DNA from: an uncultured Acetobacteroides sp.
Lineage (GTDB): Bacteria; Bacteroidota; Bacteroidia; Bacteroidales; ZOR0009
DNA length: 64,000 nt
Direction of reading: 5' to 3'
Assembly: GCF_963678165.1 (NCBI RefSeq)
Contig: NZ_OY782755.1
Coordinates: 3,767,501-3,831,500, forward strand
Position numbers and translations under genes: made by a program. Positions 63,653 through 64,000 of the stretch are shown here, piece by piece (the stretch's first letter is position 1; each line of letters begins with the position of its first letter). A model generated the notes under the pieces. That model searched no databases. It had not been told where the DNA came from and was given only the letters and a program-made list of their open reading frames with translations.

Positions 63653-64000
63653 ATGAAACAACTCATTGCCGTAATTGCGATTCTAATAGTAGGATGCAGC
63701 ACAGGACGCGCACAAAACGCAACCACTGCCGACACCTTACGTGCAATACACTACAACATCTATACGAATCTTGCAGAGCCGGGTGCCAACGGAGCAACCG
63801 TTAAAATCGATCAGCCGCCATTCCTTAAGCAGGCGGTGACGCAGATGGCTGCAAAGAACGAGCGCACCTTTACCCAAAGCGGTTACCGGCTAAGAATATT
63901 CTCCGACAACAAGCAGAACTCGCGCCAGGAATCGGAATCGCTTGTGATGCAATTTGAGGTAAAGCATCCCGCCGTTAAGGCATACCGATCGTACTCCAGC
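63653..64000 (+). CDS. SPOR-domain-type envelope protein, 5' part
   Basis: The first 116 codons of a gene that runs off the right edge. The N-terminus has a hydrophobic segment ending in IVGCSTGRAQ, a lipoprotein or cleaved signal. From about residue 80 the sequence GYRLRIFSDNKQNSR and later VKAYRSYSS match the start of SPOR domains in Bacteroidota, which bind peptidoglycan lacking stem peptides. The call rests on this partial domain. Confidence 0.7.
   Translation, partial: MKQLIAVIAILIVGCSTGRAQNATTADTLRAIHYNIYTNLAEPGANGATVKIDQPPFLKQAVTQMAAKNERTFTQSGYRLRIFSDNKQNSRQESESLVMQFEVKHPAVKAYRSYSS

Overview
The window comes from a member of the Bacteroidota, most likely the order Bacteroidales. The signs are a complete Bacteroidota-style division and cell-wall (dcw) cluster with a long MraY and a PASTA-tailed FtsI, the coaX / outer-membrane protein / TPR / lptC / CNNM / PpiD gene order, an OMP_b-brl_3 receptor, DUF2264 and DUF6261 proteins, a GlsA/GlsB-type acyltransferase pair, and promoters of the TTTG-N18/19-TAnnTTTG type. 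Genus cannot be assigned from sequence alone.

Layout. 1-2374: end of an rRNA operon on the minus strand (23S 5' edge, tRNA-Ala, tRNA-Ile, 16S) with two tandem promoters. 2375-4461: polyprenol-phosphate mannosyltransferase-like gene and dihydroorotase (+). 5052-16006: envelope and housekeeping genes on the minus strand (mfd, coaX, an outer-membrane protein, a TPR protein, lptC, a small membrane protein, a CNNM/CorC protein, PpiD). 16104-18934: fbp (-) and lysC (+). 18935-29137: an accessory stretch with MITE-like DNA, a DUF6261 gene, an AT-rich AAA ATPase/DUF4435 gene that looks acquired, map, a dicarboxylate symporter and a DUF2264 protein. 29138-33045: AraC-type membrane regulator and outer-membrane receptor. 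33699-48987: the dcw cluster mraZ-rsmH-ftsL-ftsI-murE-mraY-murD-ftsW-murG-murC-ftsQ-ftsA-ftsZ (-), headed by a recognisable MraZ operator. 49212-51011: probable glycine-lipid acyltransferases. 51129-58706: a frameshifted thioredoxin-TPR gene, a second DUF6261 gene, a HAD phosphatase, a serine hydrolase, an outer-membrane protein and a CBM9-like protein. 58871-64000: miaB, a degenerate ROK protein with a LacI regulator, an LEA-type lipoprotein and the start of a SPOR-domain protein.

The most unusual signal is intergenic. Six tandem arrays (about 4746-4962, 20585-20825, 28463-28790, 33160-33484, 53591-53826, 60368-60690) have largely unrelated sequences but one architecture: a period of 41-42 bp, or exactly 21 bp, i.e. 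two or four turns of B-DNA, with small inverted repeats in each unit. All sit at borders of transcription units, never inside an operon. Two of the six lie directly upstream of the only two DUF6261 genes in the window. In several arrays stem bases change on both sides so that pairing is kept, and two arrays carry the same variant units at both ends. I propose them as one class of helically phased repeat element, possibly tied to DUF6261 proteins; this is inference and its function is unknown.
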